Below are positions 1-9,220 of a stretch of DNA of 64,000 bases, piece by piece. Position numbers and translations under genes: made by a program. The notes below the pieces were generated by a model. It made no database searches. It was not told where the DNA came from and saw nothing but the letters and a program-made list of their open reading frames with translations. The stretch's first letter is position 1. The number at the start of each line of letters is the position of its first letter. The stretch comes from an uncultured Collinsella sp. (GTDB taxonomy: Bacteria; Actinomycetota; Coriobacteriia; Coriobacteriales; Coriobacteriaceae), in contig UQKU01000001.1 in assembly GCA_900541675.1 (NCBI GenBank), positions 1 to 64,000 of the forward strand, written 5' to 3'.

Positions 1-819
1 AAAACCGGCCGAAAGCGGCGCCACCCCCGCGCACATCCCCGCCGGCATCGCCGCGACCATATGCGCAGACATGCGAGCCTGCGACGTCTTAACATCCAGG
101 CGGCGCTTGAGCTCAATGCGCTCCCCCACCATGCTCGACGCCTCGGACAGTAAGTCGGCAAGCGGAGCGCCGGTGCGCTGAGACACCTTAAGCGCCAAGG
201 TCACAAGCGAAAGACCGGGGGCGTCGATACGCACGAGCAAGTCATCGAGCGCGTCGGTCGCCGAGATGCCGCAATCGATCGCCGCCGCCACCCGCAAAAA
301 CTCGGTATGCACTGGCTCTTGCGCATGAGCGCCCACAAAGCGCATGCCCTGGGCCAGCGAATGTCCCGAGGCAAGCGACATGGAAAGTGCGGTAAACGCC
401 TCGGGCATTGCCTCTTCTGCATCGTGTTGCTCGCGCCGGCTCTCAAAGCCATCCCGAGCGGCACCAACGGTAAACGGAGCAACAAGTCCCAAGGCAAATC
501 CGAGGGGCGATAACGACACCATCGTTAGTAAAACGCAGCAGACACCGCTCGACAGCAGCAGAAACGCCAAACGTCCCGAAGCATCTTCGATCACGAGGCC
601 AAGGCGATGCGCCGGAGCCAGCGATGCCCACGAACGGGCGATCTTTTTCAGCAGATCGTTTTCCACCAGCTCACGCGGCAGCTTCTCTGCCACCGTCTCG
701 AGCGCCTGACGTGCCAACTCCGCCGGCGGTACCTGCGGCACACGAGGTTCCGCCCCGCACGCCGTCGCGACAGAAAGCCCTGCCAAGCCCCCTACGACGA
801 GGGGCACAGTGATCTCCAT
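1..819 (-). CDS. tadB: Tad pilus assembly inner-membrane protein, type II secretion F family (TadB-like), partial
   Basis: 273 codons are visible and the gene runs off the left edge, so its 3' end is missing. It starts at an ATG (MEITVPLVVGG) preceded by GAGGAGG and overlaps the end of tadA by 28 bases, as in coupled tad operons. The visible part has an N-terminal membrane segment, a second hydrophobic stretch at about residues 85-115, then the cytoplasmic F-domain helices (EAMPEAFTALSMSLASGHSL...) typical of type II secretion system F proteins. In Tad systems TadB and TadC form the inner-membrane platform driven by TadA. Position right after tadA favours TadB over TadC; this is inferred from order, not from a diagnostic residue. 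Confidence 0.82.
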   Translation of the reverse strand, partial: MEITVPLVVGGLAGLSVATACGAEPRVPQVPPAELARQALETVAEKLPRELVENDLLKKIARSWASLAPAHRLGLVIEDASGRLAFLLLSSGVCCVLLTMVSLSPLGFALGLVAPFTVGAARDGFESRREQHDAEEAMPEAFTALSMSLASGHSLAQGMRFVGAHAQEPVHTEFLRVAAAIDCGISATDALDDLLVRIDAPGLSLVTLALKVSQRTGAPLADLLSEASSMVGERIELKRRLDVKTSQARMSAHMVAAMPAGMCAGVAPLSAGF

Positions 820-2120
820 TCGTCCACCTCCTCTTGTGTGAGCGTCCCCGACCGCAGGCCTTCTGCGATAAACGGCGGCTCGCGGTCGAGCGTCCAGATG
901 CGCTCGGCAGCATCGAAAGTCACATAGCGTTCGAGCTCAACACCGCCCGACACGCCGCGGTGAACCCCCGAATATGAGGCCACAAAGCGCCTGCCATCGG
1001 CGTGGCGCTCGGACATCACGATGCCGTCGAGCGCCATGGCGTTCTGCTCCTCGATGAGCTCACTCGGCAGATCGATGCCATAACGTGCAAGCAACGTCAG
1101 ACGCACCACGGTCTCCTGTTCTGAACCCGCATGAAGTGTGGTGAGCGACCCATCGTGGCCCGTGTTCATGGCCTGCAACATGTCGCAGCACTCGGCACCG
1201 CGCACCTCGCCCACCACGATGCGGTCGGGGCGCATGCGCAGGGCATTAGTTACCAGGTCGCGGATCGTCACCGCGCCCTCACCCTCAATTGAAGCCTCGC
1301 GCGCCTCTAGTCGCACCACGTGCGGATGATGTGCAAACTTGAGCTCGGCAGAGTCCTCGATCGTCACGATGCGCTCGCCGGTGGAAATCTCGCATGACAA
1401 CGCGTTGAGCAGGGTGGTCTTACCAGATCCCGTGCCTCCCGCAACCGCCAGGTCCTGTCGCAGCGACACCGCGCACGACAGCAGCTGCGCATACCAAAGC
1501 GGCAGCGACCCCAGCCCCACGAGCTCGTCCAGCGAGCAGATGCGGTCCGAGAACTTTCGGATGGTGAGAATCGGTCCGTCAATCGCCACAGGCGGAATCA
1601 CCGCGTTGACGCGATAACCCGTCTTGAGGCGGGCGTTGACGATGGGGCTACGCTCGTCGATACGACGGCCGAGCGGCGAGATGATGCGGTCGATGAGCAC
1701 ACGGATCTGCTCGTCGTCCTCAAACGCGTGCTCGATGGGATACAAAACGCCGCCGCGTTCAAAGAAAGCCGAGCGGCAGCCGTTGATCATGATCTCGGTA
1801 ACGGTGTCGTCCTCGATGAGCGGCTGCAACGGCCCCAAGCCCACCACATCATCCAAAATCTCGTCGATGATGGTCTCGCGCTCGGGCGTCGCGAGATCGG
1901 TCGGCTCCTCAACATTGAGCGCCGCCTCCACCGCGGGACGCAATTCCGAGCGGGCAAGTGCCGGGTCGATATAGGCGCTGATACGCGCCACTTCGTCGTA
2001 ACCCATGCGGTCCATTACGGCGCGCTTGGTGCGTCGTTTCACCGCGCGGCGACGCCCCGCATCTACAGGCGCTGCCGTCGCTGCAGCGCCGGCAGCCTTA
2101 ATCCTCGTTTGCAGGCTCAT
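792..2120 (-). CDS. tadA: Tad/Flp pilus assembly ATPase TadA (CpaF family)
   Basis: A 442-residue secretion ATPase that powers pilus extension and retraction. The Walker A motif GGTGSGKTT is at about residues 228-236, the Walker B-like strand RIVVGEVRG at 300-308 and the His box TGHDGSLTTLHA at 320-331, all characteristic of the CpaF/TadA branch of type II/IV secretion ATPases. The N-terminal 60 residues are basic and variable. Its ATG overlaps the stop of the upstream tadZ gene by 4 bases (ATGA), and its 3' end overlaps the tadB-like start, so the genes are translationally coupled. Length and motif spacing are normal for the family. Confidence 0.95.
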   Translation of the reverse strand: MSLQTRIKAAGAAATAAPVDAGRRRAVKRRTKRAVMDRMGYDEVARISAYIDPALARSELRPAVEAALNVEEPTDLATPERETIIDEILDDVVGLGPLQPLIEDDTVTEIMINGCRSAFFERGGVLYPIEHAFEDDEQIRVLIDRIISPLGRRIDERSPIVNARLKTGYRVNAVIPPVAIDGPILTIRKFSDRICSLDELVGLGSLPLWYAQLLSCAVSLRQDLAVAGGTGSGKTTLLNALSCEISTGERIVTIEDSAELKFAHHPHVVRLEAREASIEGEGAVTIRDLVTNALRMRPDRIVVGEVRGAECCDMLQAMNTGHDGSLTTLHAGSEQETVVRLTLLARYGIDLPSELIEEQNAMALDGIVMSERHADGRRFVASYSGVHRGVSGGVELERYVTFDAAERIWTLDREPPFIAEGLRSGTLTQEEVDEWRSLCPSS

Positions 2121-3760
2121 CGCTGATCACCCTCGCGCGACCAGGGAAGGCGAATACGCGGGCGTTCGGTGCGTGTTGCACGGTCGGCGACCATATCGCT
2201 CCAAGGACCGACGGCGCACCCCAGTTCCACGAGCATCTCGCGCGTGGCCTCGCGCACGCTGGTCGCAAAAGCGCTGGTCTGCCCCACTGCCTCGTCAGCG
2301 CGCCCAAACGCCATGAGCGCGGCGAGATCCTGCCCGCCATCGGCGATACGAATCTTGGAGCTCAACGCACAGGCAATCTCAAAGCGCATGGCGACGTCCT
2401 CGTCTGCCCCGCGCGCACCGAACCGGTTGAACACGGCGCTCATGCGCGTGCGCGGCACACCTACTCGACTTGCCAGTTCAATGACGCGCGACGCCGATGT
2501 CGCGGACGACACCGCCGCATCGCCAACGACCAGGCAACGGTCGCTCGCTGCCACCGCAGCCGCCACGGCGTCGCCCCAAAAGACCGAGGTATCGATAAAG
2601 ACCACGTCGGATTCGCGACGCAGGACATCAAGCAGTAGCTCCACCGGACGTGCCATGAGCTCGGCTTGCTCGGGCGCCGCGACGGGACCCCAGAGCGTAA
2701 CGCCCGGCGCCACGCGCATCGAAGCGGCTACGATATCCGGCTCGGCGAGCACGCCCGCCGCCGACGGCTCGATAAGTGCCGCCATATCGCGCGGAGCATC
2801 GACGCCTAACAAGTCGTAAAGGTTTCCAAACATCAGGTCCAGGTCGAGCACGGCGGCACGCAAGCCCAACAGCGACGATGTGTGTGCCATGGTGGCAACA
2901 ATCGTCGACTTGCCGCAACCGCCCGAACCCGAAATGGCGCAGATGACCGGAGCTCGATGCGGCGGTGCGGCGGCGTCTGCCGGCGGCGTGGGGGCAGGCG
3001 GCGCCGACACGGGCGGCAACGTTCCCGTCTCCCCGGCAGCGCTCATATGCTGCGCCCAAGCCGGCATGGCAGGTTGCTCGGCCCGCGGGGCCGAGTCTGG
3101 AGACTTCACGGCCGCATCGGCACGAATATTGTCGTTCCCAGCAAGCCCCTCAACCTCGTCGAGCTCATCGACCAGGCTCACGCCATGCACGTATCCCATA
3201 TCTACAGCCAGAAGCTCCTCGCCATACGGCACCGGCTCTCCGGCATCATCGTATGCAAGGGGATCCCGGGGGCACCGACCATGCTCGGCTTCCGCTTTTC
3301 CACAATCATCAACACGCGGGCCTCTTGTAGCGCGAGGCGCCCCGGGTTCCCTATCAACAAAAGCATCGGGCTCAATCGTCAGACACCGGTCGTAATCAAC
3401 CGTTCCCTCGCCCGCGCGCCCGTTGCCGCATATGCTGCGCGCAGCGATAACCTCGGTCGCCCCCGCGCGAAACAGCCCCTCGATATCCGAAGGATCGAGC
3501 GTCTCTATCAGTACGACCACGCGGCTCACACGGCCCTCGGCCGTCAGGCGTGCAACAGTCTTTCGCACGTCTTCGGCATCGAACAGGGCTGCCGCGATAA
3601 TCGCCGCCCCGCGACGCGACGGAAACGCCCGCGCCATGGACACCAGCCCATCCAGGTCGCCCACGCGAAGCACCTGCGCGCCCGCATCGCGACCCTCGAC
3701 TTCCCGCTGCAGCAATCCGTAATCACCACACGCGCAGCATGCAAGCCAGATCGCCTTCAT
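2117..3760 (-). CDS. Tad locus MinD-like ATPase (TadZ/CpaE family)
   Basis: A protein of about 547 residues with an N-terminal receiver-like region (about 1-130), a proline/alanine-rich linker (about 215-270), then a MinD/ParA-type ATPase domain whose deviant Walker A motif GSGGCGKST lies near residues 278-286. TadZ/CpaE proteins position Tad pilus machines at the pole or membrane. The ATG at 3760 overlaps the TGA of cpaB (TGATG) behind GGAGG; a GTG three bases upstream is also possible. The linker is longer than usual and carries many acidic residues. Family assignment is firm from the deviant P-loop and operon position; polar localisation is inference. Confidence 0.88.
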   Translation of the reverse strand: MKAIWLACCACGDYGLLQREVEGRDAGAQVLRVGDLDGLVSMARAFPSRRGAAIIAAALFDAEDVRKTVARLTAEGRVSRVVVLIETLDPSDIEGLFRAGATEVIAARSICGNGRAGEGTVDYDRCLTIEPDAFVDREPGAPRATRGPRVDDCGKAEAEHGRCPRDPLAYDDAGEPVPYGEELLAVDMGYVHGVSLVDELDEVEGLAGNDNIRADAAVKSPDSAPRAEQPAMPAWAQHMSAAGETGTLPPVSAPPAPTPPADAAAPPHRAPVICAISGSGGCGKSTIVATMAHTSSLLGLRAAVLDLDLMFGNLYDLLGVDAPRDMAALIEPSAAGVLAEPDIVAASMRVAPGVTLWGPVAAPEQAELMARPVELLLDVLRRESDVVFIDTSVFWGDAVAAAVAASDRCLVVGDAAVSSATSASRVIELASRVGVPRTRMSAVFNRFGARGADEDVAMRFEIACALSSKIRIADGGQDLAALMAFGRADEAVGQTSAFATSVREATREMLVELGCAVGPWSDMVADRATRTERPRIRLPWSREGDQR

Positions 3761-4419
3761 CACTCGTCGCCTCCGCTCTTTTTGCCGCGCACCGTGGCGG
3801 GAATCGTCAAACTGACCGTCCCCTTGCCCGAGGCCCCCAGCAATTCCTTAACGTCTTCGGGGTCGGCCGCCAGCGTCACCCATTCGATCTTGCCTTCGCG
3901 CGTGGCGCCGGCCACTTCGCTGGTATCGATCACGCGCGCGCCGCACAGCCGATCGGTCACGCCATCTTTTTGCACGTACACGTCCACATAGCTGCCCACG
4001 CCCGTGGCGCCGCCGACCGAGTGCTCGGCATCGACCGCCACCGAAACGGCGACCTTGCCTTTGGGCACCTCGAGCTTGTGGCTTTCGGCCTTGGTGTAGG
4101 CATCGCAAATCACGGCATTTTTAGGGATGCGTGAGGTCGTCACGTCGCCGCGCACCTGGCGCAACTCGGTCGCCGCATCGCGCGGCAACAGACTCGCCAG
4201 CCATTCCTGGGTTATGACATTGGTCTCGTCGAGCGTCTCGCCCGCATCGATATCGCGTGCCGCGACGCACACCTCGACGCGATCGCCGCCATACTTGGCC
4301 AGCGTCTCGGCCTGGGCCTGCTCAGCCCGCGAGCGGATCGACGATGCGTAGACTATGCAGAGCAACGCGGCGAGCACGCCCGCGATCAGACTGATGGCGA
4401 TGCGCTTGCTCTTGTTCAC
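3760..4419 (-). CDS. cpaB: Tad pilus assembly protein CpaB/RcpC (SAF domain)
   Basis: 219 residues. One N-terminal membrane segment (IAISLIAGVLAALLCIVYA) is followed by a SAF domain (VAARDIDAGETLDETNV...) and an RcpC-type beta-rich region. CpaB proteins sit in the periplasm or cell wall of Tad systems and assist secretin or pilus passage; in a monoderm Coriobacterium the exact role is unclear. I chose the GTG at 4419 because GAGAGGAG lies 5 bases upstream; an upstream in-frame TTG overlaps that ribosome binding site and is unlikely. It is the first gene of the visible operon, with a free 5' region of about 235 bases that carries an inverted repeat. Confidence 0.85.
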   Translation of the reverse strand: MNKSKRIAISLIAGVLAALLCIVYASSIRSRAEQAQAETLAKYGGDRVEVCVAARDIDAGETLDETNVITQEWLASLLPRDAATELRQVRGDVTTSRIPKNAVICDAYTKAESHKLEVPKGKVAVSVAVDAEHSVGGATGVGSYVDVYVQKDGVTDRLCGARVIDTSEVAGATREGKIEWVTLAADPEDVKELLGASGKGTVSLTIPATVRGKKSGGDE

Positions 4420-4527
4420 GGCCGCTCCTCTCAAGGTAGCACCGGGCGGATGCCCGTACCACCATTGTCCGAGCGGGCAAGCAGCAAAACGACGCGATCG
4501 CGATCTTGGTTTTGAGCGTCAAACCAA

Positions 4528-4591
4528 TTGCCGACCAAAAGCTGACCGGCCCGTCAAGCTCGTGGCAAGGTTTTGGTCAGCACGTCGGCAA
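4528..4591. repeat. Inverted repeat with TTTGGTCAG boxes upstream of the tad operon
   Basis: Outer arms TTGCCGAC (4528-4535) and GTCGGCAA (4584-4591) are perfectly complementary. Inside lie GACCAAAAGCTGACC and GGTTTTGGTCAGC, i.e. repeated TTTGGTCAG boxes in both orientations, plus CCGTCAAGC. The same boxes occur at 38406-38478 and 58741-58800, also upstream of minus-strand genes. It may be a shared operator or a mobile palindrome. Confidence 0.6.
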
Positions 4592-4618
4592 AACGCACGT
4601 TTAGGGGCGCATCGGCAA

Positions 4619-4655
4619 TAAAAAAGCCGCCTCCCGTACCATTGGGAGACGGCTG
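4619..4655 (-). terminator. Rho-independent terminator of rsgA
   Basis: On the minus strand AGCCGTCTCCC pairs with GGGAGGCGGCT across an 8-base loop and is followed by TTTTTTATT. It lies 17 bases past the rsgA stop codon. Confidence 0.88.
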
Positions 4656-4671
4656 TCATAGGTAGATTCGA

Positions 4672-5856
4672 TTACAGATGGACATCGGGATCGAGCATCT
4701 GTGCACTCACGCGCATGGATGACGCCAGATTTTGGAACGTCTCCAGGCGCAGGCTGTCGATCTGCCCGGTATCCTCGGCCTCGCGAACGGCGCAGCCCGG
4801 TTCGTGGGTATGCGTGCAGTCGCCAAACCGGCACGCACGCGACGCCTCGACGATCTCGGGAAACGCGCGTGCCAAGCCCCGCTCATGCCCCACGAGCGGC
4901 AGGCTGCGCAGGCCCGGGGCGTCGGCAATAACACCGGCATCACCCGGAAGCGCCACCATCACGCGCGCGACGGTGGTATGGCGGCCCTGGTCATCGCGCT
5001 CGCGCACGCCGCCGGTCGCCAACGTATCGTGGCCCAGCAGCGCGTTGAGCAACGTCGACTTGCCGGCACCCGATTCACCCAGGATCATGGCGCAGCTCCC
5101 AGCGGGAACGCAGGCGCGAACCTCGTCCAGGCCACGGCCCTCGGCAGAGGATGTCACGATTACACGCACGTCCGGACCCACCAAGCGGTGCACGCGGTCC
5201 AGATCGCGTTCGAGCTCATCGGCGTCGCAGCGGTCGGCCTTGGTGAGTACCACCACCGGCTCGGCATCGCAGTCGAGCGCCAACACCAGTGACCGCGCCA
5301 CACGGTCGAGCAGCACCTCGCCGGCGCCGAGCGCCTGCACGATCAGTACGCTATCCACGTTGGAGCAAAGCACCTGACGCTCACCGCGGGCACGGCCACG
5401 CCAACGCTCAAAACTCGTGCGGCGTGGCAGCACGCACTCGATCACGCCCATGTCATGCCCCGGTGCACGGCGCACCGCAACGCGGTCGCCCACGGCGGGC
5501 AGCAGAACCTCATCCTCGCCACGCGACTTGGCAAACCCCACGGCATGCTCGGCACGAAAGGTGTCATCGGCAGTCGCCACCAGCGGAAACCCACGATCCA
5601 GGCGCACCACGGCACCAAGCTGCATCTGCTCGGGCTCCTCAGCCCGAGCACAAAAATCATCGAAGGCAGCCCGCTGAGCATCATCGACCGGCAGATCGTC
5701 GAACGTCGGAACATCCTGCAGCGCATCGAGTCCCGGCACGCTTGCCAGCAGCTCCTCGGCAGACGCGGGAGCTTCGGTCGCGAGCTTCCGACGACGATCG
5801 CGCTTAGCCCGCGCCCCCGTCGTCTTTTTCTTCGCCTTAGCCTTAGCCTTGCCCAC
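4672..5856 (-). CDS. rsgA: Ribosome small subunit-dependent GTPase A
   Basis: 394 residues from a GTG start preceded by GGGAGG at 7 bases; a further upstream ATG at 5940 would place coding sequence across an intrinsic terminator and is rejected. RsgA is a circularly permuted GTPase that acts in late 30S subunit maturation. The order is lysine-rich N-terminal tail, OB fold (about 95-165), G4 (TKAD) before G1 (GESGAGKSTLLNALLG) and G3 (DAPGL), then a C-terminal zinc-binding region with CRFGDCTHTHEPGC. The extra N-terminal tail (GKAKAKAKKKTT...) of about 60 residues is longer than in E. coli or B. subtilis RsgA. It is monocistronic between two terminators. Confidence 0.93.
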   Translation of the reverse strand: MGKAKAKAKKKTTGARAKRDRRRKLATEAPASAEELLASVPGLDALQDVPTFDDLPVDDAQRAAFDDFCARAEEPEQMQLGAVVRLDRGFPLVATADDTFRAEHAVGFAKSRGEDEVLLPAVGDRVAVRRAPGHDMGVIECVLPRRTSFERWRGRARGERQVLCSNVDSVLIVQALGAGEVLLDRVARSLVLALDCDAEPVVVLTKADRCDADELERDLDRVHRLVGPDVRVIVTSSAEGRGLDEVRACVPAGSCAMILGESGAGKSTLLNALLGHDTLATGGVRERDDQGRHTTVARVMVALPGDAGVIADAPGLRSLPLVGHERGLARAFPEIVEASRACRFGDCTHTHEPGCAVREAEDTGQIDSLRLETFQNLASSMRVSAQMLDPDVHL

Positions 5857-5902
5857 AAGCGCCTCCCAGCACCACAAATCACAACTGAGCAGGTATTTTA
5901 AA

Positions 5903-5939
5903 TCAAAAAGAGCTGGCCGGGCAAAGCCCGACCAGCTCA
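5903..5939 (-). terminator. Rho-independent terminator downstream of the P-type ATPase
   Basis: On the minus strand GAGCTGGTCGGGC pairs with GCCCGGCCAGCTC around a TTT loop and is followed by TTTTTGATTT. It lies about 160 bases past the ATPase stop, so the palindrome at 5999-6086 would be inside the transcript. Confidence 0.85.
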
Positions 5940-5998
5940 CAAACTTTCCCTCAGCCCTTTATCATCCGCGCGGGAGAAAAGCCAGCAAGGATACCGCA

Positions 5999-6086
5999 GG
6001 GCCCGCCCCGGAAGCCCTTTCTCCCGAACGATCCCGCAGCGCAAAGCGCGAGGACCAGTGAGGGAGAAAGGGCGTGGGGCGGGCCC
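5999..6086 (-). ncRNA. Candidate structured 3'-UTR element, copy 1 (long stem with conserved apical sequence)
   Basis: Arms 5999-6025 and 6062-6086 form a stem of about 24 pairs with small interruptions. The apical part (plus strand ATCCCGCAG...CGAGGAC, 6031-6055) encloses a small GCGC hairpin. Copy 2 at 16033-16127 has entirely different stem bases that still pair, but the same apical sequence. Both copies begin about 12 bases past the stop codon of a minus-strand gene. This looks like RNA-level conservation; the function is unknown. Confidence 0.55.
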
Positions 6087-6097
6087 GGACGAGAGCG

Positions 6098-8779
6098 TTA
6101 CTCTTTTTCCACAGCGCGCATGATCGCCTTGTAGATCTCCATCAGCGGAATGATCAGGAAGGCAAGACCCAGGGCGGCGATAACGCCCTTGAGCTCAAGC
6201 GTCACGGGACCAAAGAACATCTCGGCAAGCGTCGGCTGCACGGTCACGATCACCGTCAGCACCAGTGCCAGCGCGGCCGAAGCCCACAGCCACTTGTTCT
6301 GCTTCTTCATACTAAACAGCGACGCACGACGGCTGCGCATATTGAAGCAGTGGAAGATCTCGACCATGTTGAGCGTGATGAAGGCCATCATCACGCCTTC
6401 CTCGTCGGCGTTGCCGGCGATCATATCGGCGATGTGGATGTAGCCCATGTCAAAGTACACGCCCACAAAGAAGCTCGCCAGCACCAGCACGGTGATGATC
6501 AAGCCCTGGACCACACAGTCCAGGCCCATATTGCCGGCAAAGACACCGTCCTTGGCGTTGCGCGGCTTGCGCTTCATGATGTCGCCCTCGGCATCCTCCA
6601 TGCCCAGCGCGAGCGCGGGGAAGCAGTCGGTGACCAGGTTCACCCACAGCAGCTGCACCGGCTGGAAGATGGTAAAGCCAATGAGCGTGGCGATAAACAC
6701 CGAGAACACCTCGGCAAGGTTAGCCGAAAGCAGGAACTGGATGACCTTGCGGATGTTGTCGTAGATGCGACGGCCCTCTTCGCAAGCACCGATGATGGTG
6801 GCGAAGTTGTCGTCGGCGAGCACCATGTCGGCGACGTTCTTGGTAACGTCGGTACCGGTGATGCCCATGCCCACGCCGATGTCGGCGCGCTTGATGGACG
6901 GGGCGTCGTTGACGCCGTCACCCGTCATGGCCACGATCTGGTCGCGCGACTTCCAGGCCTCGACGATGCGGGTCTTGTGCTCGGGCTGGACGCGGGCGTA
7001 CACGCCGTAGTCCTCGATGTGCGCGTCGAGCTCCTCGTCGCTCATGCGATCGAGGTCGGCACCGGTGATGGCATGGCTGCGATCGGTGACGATGCCCAGC
7101 TGCTTGGCGATGGCCACGGCGGTGTCGATGTGGTCGCCCGTGATCATGACGGTGCGGATACCGGCGTCATGGGCCTCGCGGATGGCATCGGCGACCTCGG
7201 GGCGGACAGGATCAATCATGCCGGACAGGCCGCAGAAGACCAGGTCGTGCTCGAGCGCAGCGGGACTGCAGTCGGCGGGAACCTCGGTGTAGGTGCGGCT
7301 CGCCAGCGCCAGCACGCGCAGGGCCTCGTCGGCCATGGCCTTGTTGGCTGCCACGAGCTCGGCGCGGCGCTCCCCAGTCAGCGGAACGACCTTATCGCCC
7401 TCGTAGATATGGGTGCACAGACCAATCACCACGTCGGGCGCGCCCTTGGTGTACTGCTCGTACTCGCCGTCCAGGGTCTCGACGACCACAGACATCATCT
7501 TACGGCCCGAGTCGAACGGGGCCTCGCCCACGCGCGGGTGCTCGGCAGTCAGGCCAGTAAGACCAGCCTTGCCGGCATCGTTGACGAGTGCACACTCGGT
7601 CGGCTCGCCCACGGCCTCGCCCAGTTCCTCGTCCCACTGGGCATCGGAGCACAGTGCCATACCGGCCAGGAACTTCTCCTTGGGCGCAGCGAGCTCGTGC
7701 TTGACGACGGTCATCTTGTTCTGGGTAAGGGTGCCGGTCTTGTCGGAGCAGATGGTCTGCGTGCAGCCGAGGGTCTCGACGGCAGAAAGCTTGCGGATAA
7801 TCGCCTGGCGCTTGGCCATCTTGGTCACGCCGAGCGACAGCACGATGGTCACGACGGCGACCAGGCCCTCGGGGATGGCAGCGACGGCGAGCGAGACAGC
7901 GACCATAAAGGTGTCGAGCAGGGCGGTCGGGTCGGTAAGGACGTTGCCCACGCCGTGGCGGAGGATGTCAACGCCAAAGATCACGACGCAGATGATAATC
8001 ACCATGATGGTGAGGATGCGGCTGAGCTCGGCGAGCTTCACTTGCAGCGGCGTGAGCTCTTCCTTGGCCTCGGCCAGGGCGCCGGCAATCTTGCCCATCT
8101 CGGTATCCATACCGGTGCCGACTACGACGGCGCGGCCACGGCCGTACACAACGGTGGAACCCATGTAGCACATGTTCTTGCGGTCGCCGAGCGGCACGTC
8201 ATCGGTGCCCGCGGCAAGCTCGATCACGTTGGCGTGCTTCTCTACGGGCACGGACTCGCCGGTGAGTGCGGCCTCTTCGATCTTCATCGTGGCGCTCTCG
8301 AGGACGCGGCAGTCGGCCGGAACGGAGTCGCCCGCCTCGAGCATGATCACGTCACCGGGCACGAGCTCGGCGCTCGGCAGATGCACGAGCTTGCCGTCGC
8401 GCAGCACCTTGGACTGCGCCGCGCTCATCTCCTGCAGGGCCTCGAGGGCCTCCTCGCTCTTGGCTTCCTGGACCACGCCCAGTACCGAGTTGACGATAAC
8501 GACGAACATGATGATGACGACATCGGCAAAGTCGGGCTCGCCCTTGACCATGCCCGTGAGCGCGCTGATGACGGCGGCAACGATCAGCATGATGACCATG
8601 GGGTCGGCCATCTGCTCAAAGAAACGCTTCCACAGCGGCGTCTTCTCGGCTTCCTCGAGCTTGTTAGGGCCTGTCTTGGCGAGGCGCGACGACGCCTCAC
8701 CGGTGCTCAGGCCGAGGTTCTCATCGACGCCTTGGTCGCTGAGCACCTCCGCCGCGGCGGACAGGTATTCCTTTTGCAT
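6098..8779 (-). CDS. Calcium-type P-type (P2) cation-translocating ATPase
   Basis: An 893-residue membrane pump. It has the actuator motif LTGESVPVEK, the phosphorylation motif CSDKTGTLTQ and the hinge GDGVNDAPSIKRADIGVGMG, with about ten membrane segments; the PEGL motif in M4 (AAIPEGLVAVVTIVLSLGV) is that of SERCA/PMCA-like P2 pumps. The likely role is export of Ca2+ (or Mn2+) at the cytoplasmic membrane. The start ATG has a strong AGGAGGGG site, but that site is buried in a hairpin (8790-8843), suggesting translational control. A possible structured 3'-UTR and a terminator follow the gene. The substrate is inferred from family; Mn2+ or Na+/K+ specificity cannot be excluded. Confidence 0.92.
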   Translation of the reverse strand: MQKEYLSAAAEVLSDQGVDENLGLSTGEASSRLAKTGPNKLEEAEKTPLWKRFFEQMADPMVIMLIVAAVISALTGMVKGEPDFADVVIIMFVVIVNSVLGVVQEAKSEEALEALQEMSAAQSKVLRDGKLVHLPSAELVPGDVIMLEAGDSVPADCRVLESATMKIEEAALTGESVPVEKHANVIELAAGTDDVPLGDRKNMCYMGSTVVYGRGRAVVVGTGMDTEMGKIAGALAEAKEELTPLQVKLAELSRILTIMVIIICVVIFGVDILRHGVGNVLTDPTALLDTFMVAVSLAVAAIPEGLVAVVTIVLSLGVTKMAKRQAIIRKLSAVETLGCTQTICSDKTGTLTQNKMTVVKHELAAPKEKFLAGMALCSDAQWDEELGEAVGEPTECALVNDAGKAGLTGLTAEHPRVGEAPFDSGRKMMSVVVETLDGEYEQYTKGAPDVVIGLCTHIYEGDKVVPLTGERRAELVAANKAMADEALRVLALASRTYTEVPADCSPAALEHDLVFCGLSGMIDPVRPEVADAIREAHDAGIRTVMITGDHIDTAVAIAKQLGIVTDRSHAITGADLDRMSDEELDAHIEDYGVYARVQPEHKTRIVEAWKSRDQIVAMTGDGVNDAPSIKRADIGVGMGITGTDVTKNVADMVLADDNFATIIGACEEGRRIYDNIRKVIQFLLSANLAEVFSVFIATLIGFTIFQPVQLLWVNLVTDCFPALALGMEDAEGDIMKRKPRNAKDGVFAGNMGLDCVVQGLIITVLVLASFFVGVYFDMGYIHIADMIAGNADEEGVMMAFITLNMVEIFHCFNMRSRRASLFSMKKQNKWLWASAALALVLTVIVTVQPTLAEMFFGPVTLELKGVIAALGLAFLIIPLMEIYKAIMRAVEKE

Positions 8780-8789
8780 ATAGAGTCCC

Positions 8790-8888
8790 CTCCTGGGATT
8801 CGGGCCACTCAGCAGATTGATGCCCGATCATAATTCCCAGGAGAAGGGCAAGGGCTCATCAAGGCTGCCGTGCTGAGCGGCAGTTGAT
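8790..8888 (-). promoter_or_regulatory. Two-hairpin leader sequestering the ATPase ribosome binding site (riboswitch-like)
   Basis: Reading the minus strand, a first hairpin (8888-8858, ATCAA..TGCCG/CGGCA..TTGAT) is followed by a second in which CTCCTGGGA (8843-8835) pairs with TCCCAGGAG (8798-8790), reinforced by CGGGC/GCCCG. The second stem contains the AGGAG of the ATPase Shine-Dalgarno site. This is the layout of a translational OFF switch. I do not recognise the aptamer. Confidence 0.5.
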
Positions 8889-9126
8889 AGTGGAGCTATG
8901 GTACCCCAAAGCAACGCGTCTAGCCAAAACAATCCATTTGGAAATATGGTCCATAAGCAACGGTGCAGGCCGTGTGATGCTCAACATTGATAAAACGTTT
9001 TTTCTTCGGCGCATCATCAAATTGAAATATCGCCCAGATAGCAGCGGTTAGAACGGTTGGTAAAGTTTTTGCATATACCGTTTTTCCGCAAAAAATGAAC
9101 TTCTAATTCGGCATACGGTCGATTTT

Positions 9127-9157
9127 TTGGGGTATTCGGTCGCCATTTCGTTATAAT
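9127..9157 (+). promoter_or_regulatory. Probable sigma-A promoter of pyk
   Basis: A perfect -10 box TATAAT (9152-9157) lies 63 bases before the pyk start. The best -35 match is TTGGGG (9127-9132) with a long 19-base spacer. The rest of the 441-base gap between the ATPase and pyk (8889-9126) is AT-rich and shows no gene. Confidence 0.6.
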
Positions 9158-9220
9158 CAACTCAGTTTTATTTCTTATGGTTTATCTATCAGCGCAAGAC
9201 GATGTCAGATGGAGGTCTGA

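Noticed and set aside
4672..5940. Longer start of rsgA at 5940
   Set aside because: It would translate through an intrinsic terminator; the GTG at 5856 has a good ribosome binding site.
6074..8833. A 919-codon open frame opposite the P-type ATPase
   Set aside because: Same artefact of codon bias; the minus-strand frame has all P-ATPase motifs.
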